Assembly (NCBI GenBank): GCA_029565675.1
Contig: JAKQNP010000008.1
Coordinates: forward strand, 1-64,000
From: a bacterium
Lineage (GTDB): Bacteria > Zhuqueibacterota > Zhuqueibacteria > Residuimicrobiales > Oceaniaggregativiventaceae
DNA: 64,000 nucleotides
Reading direction: 5' to 3'
Position numbers and translations under genes: made by a program. Shown piece by piece: positions 62,781-64,000 of the stretch. Within the stretch, counting starts at the first letter, position 1; every line of letters begins with the position of its first letter. A model generated the notes under the pieces. That model saw only the letters and a list, made by a program, of their open reading frames with translations, was not told the DNA's origin and searched no databases.

Positions 62781-64000
62781 TCACCGCTGTTTCAGTTTTT
62801 TCGCTTTGTCGTTGATTTGCGGGGCCGGCGTTTTTTGACTCAATTTTTGCTGCAAAATGGAGAGAACATTAAAAAGCGCATAATAGAGATTCAATCCGGA
62901 TGGAAAGGTGTTGAACAAAAGAATAAAAAAGATCGGCATCATGTAAACCATGGCCTTTTGTTTCGGATCGGTAACCGACATCTTTTGTTGCCAGATCATG
63001 GTGGCACCCATCAACAAAGGCAAAACGTTTACCCCGTTGCCGTAGATCGGAATGGAAAAGGGCAACGTGTAGACGGTATCGGGCATGGAAAGATCTTTTA
63101 TCCAGCCGATAAAACCAGCGCCGCGCAATTCAATGGTGCTGCGAAAGACGATGAAAAGGCCGTAGAGCAATGGCATTTGCAGCACCATCGGCAGACATCC
63201 GCTCATCGGATTGACTTTTTCGCGCTTGTAAAGCTCCATCATTTCTTTTTGATAGCGCTGCTGATCGTTGCCGCACTTTTCTTTCAGCTCTTCAAGTTTT
63301 GGCTGCAACAGCTTCATTTTGTTCATCGACTCATAACTCTTGTGAGTCAATGGCCAGACGATAAGCTTGATCAAAAATGCAAATATGATCAGGACCACCC
63401 CATAGTTCGGAACGACGGTGTGTATTTTCTTGAAGGTCCACAAGATGGCGATGCTGAAGGGTTGAATGATTTTGGCGCCGAAATCCATTGTTTTTTCTAG
63501 ATTGCGCCCATAGCTCTTGAGCAGATCATCATCCAGTGGGCCGACATAGATGCGGAAATGATCGCCTTCGCGCGGAGTGTTGAGAAAAGGCATGCCAAGC
63601 GAGATGGCAAACTTTTTCCATTTCTCACCGCTTGGCTTTTGCGCCACTTCCTGTAGAAAGACTTTCGCAGAGGTCGCTTGCCGATTCTCCGGCATCATGA
63701 CGAGAGTGAAATACTTGGTGCGCACAGCCATCCAGTCGAAGGAGCCAGCTTCGTGATAGAGTCGCCCCTTATCTTTATAGTCCTTTTCGATTCGTTTTCC
63801 GGAAGCCAGAACAACTTTGGCATAGTGCATATCATCTGCCAAACGCTTTTCTGTGGACATTAAACCGGTTGGCGAGTCGAGATAGTATACTTTTTCATCG
63901 ACATGGTGTTGCATGTTGATAAATTGCACTGCCAGATCAAAATCGTAGCGGTCGCCGTAAAAAGTATAGACCTTTCTGATCTGCGCATCTCCCGACCAGG
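62781..64000 (-). CDS. yidC: Membrane protein insertase YidC, C-terminal part (5' end beyond the window)
   Basis: YidC inserts proteins into the inner membrane with or without SecYEG. The frame stays open to the right edge, with coding sequence beyond the apparent start at 63929, so at least 406 residues are visible. The edge reads into the periplasmic domain (VYTFYGDRYDFDLAVQ). The conserved insertase core is intact: KIIQPFSIAILWTFKKIHTV, IFAFLIKLIVWPLTHKSYES, KVNPMSGCLPMVLQMPLLYG and the last helices with LNLYYALFNVLSILQQ. The long periplasmic domain marks a Gram-negative-type YidC. jag does not separate it from mnmE. Confidence 0.96.
   Translation of the reverse strand, partial: WSGDAQIRKVYTFYGDRYDFDLAVQFINMQHHVDEKVYYLDSPTGLMSTEKRLADDMHYAKVVLASGKRIEKDYKDKGRLYHEAGSFDWMAVRTKYFTLVMMPENRQATSAKVFLQEVAQKPSGEKWKKFAISLGMPFLNTPREGDHFRIYVGPLDDDLLKSYGRNLEKTMDFGAKIIQPFSIAILWTFKKIHTVVPNYGVVLIIFAFLIKLIVWPLTHKSYESMNKMKLLQPKLEELKEKCGNDQQRYQKEMMELYKREKVNPMSGCLPMVLQMPLLYGLFIVFRSTIELRGAGFIGWIKDLSMPDTVYTLPFSIPIYGNGVNVLPLLMGATMIWQQKMSVTDPKQKAMVYMMPIFFILLFNTFPSGLNLYYALFNVLSILQQKLSQKTPAPQINDKAKKLKQR

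Noticed and set aside
62703-64000. Replication origin within the window
   Set aside because: No cluster of DnaA boxes (TTATCCACA) is seen; only the gene order and parS sites suggest that the origin is near.

Overview
The window reads as one continuous stretch of a Gram-negative bacterial chromosome, most likely from the FCB superphylum or a nearby candidate phylum (KSB1, Calditrichota and Zixibacteria are candidates; this placement is inference). Pointers are a giant repeat protein with a FlgD/type IX-like C-terminus beside a PorV-like barrel, a secreted 'asparagine synthetase B-like' protein of the type common in Bacteroidota, several SurA-type isomerases and lipoproteins, and an EF-G of the mitochondrial-like spdEFG1 class. 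No phage, transposon or CRISPR array is visible. Almost every gene is on the minus strand; the exceptions are fusA and a P-loop ATPase at the left end.

Left end (1-11.7 kb): the start of a divergent gene at the edge, fusA, an unknown ATPase, tRNA-Arg(TCG), a predicted envelope protein, then an unusual translation cluster read right to left: promoter, tRNA-Ser(TGA), tRNA-Ser(GCT), terminator, gltX, tRNA-Gln(CTG), terminator, glnS, terminator. After it come dprA, obgE and a STAS anti-sigma-factor antagonist with a good sigma-70-type promoter and a leader of about 220 nt.

Signalling and surface block (11.7-29.2 kb): in transcription order, a small secreted protein, a 3591-residue secreted repeat protein, a PorV/TPR outer-membrane protein, and a 1278-residue regulator that joins an RsbW-like kinase, a membrane sensor, a SpoIIE/RsbU phosphatase, DNA-binding-like domains and a TPR tail. 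The nearby STAS protein carries a related C-terminal domain, so the set looks like a compact partner-switching circuit next to a large surface-protein operon.

Housekeeping and envelope block (29.2-43.2 kb): rsmD-coaD-pta-aminotransferase-fmdB-TPR; a trio with a PilM-like protein; comEA; hrcA, grpE and dnaJ with dnaK missing from its usual place; methyltransferase-ftsE-ftsX.

Envelope biogenesis (43.2-54.4 kb): three parvulin-type isomerases, a DUF4159-type lipoprotein, a DUF4175-like coiled-coil protein, a TPR protein and the asparagine synthetase B-like protein, nearly all coupled or overlapping.

Right end (54.4-64 kb): mfd, murQ, rsmG, mnmG, mnmE and yidC, the conserved origin-proximal order, with two ParB-type parS palindromes flanking mnmG. 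This suggests that the chromosome origin lies near the right edge. A dispersed palindromic hairpin (GATTCGGTGC / GCACCGAATC) occurs in three intergenic regions.
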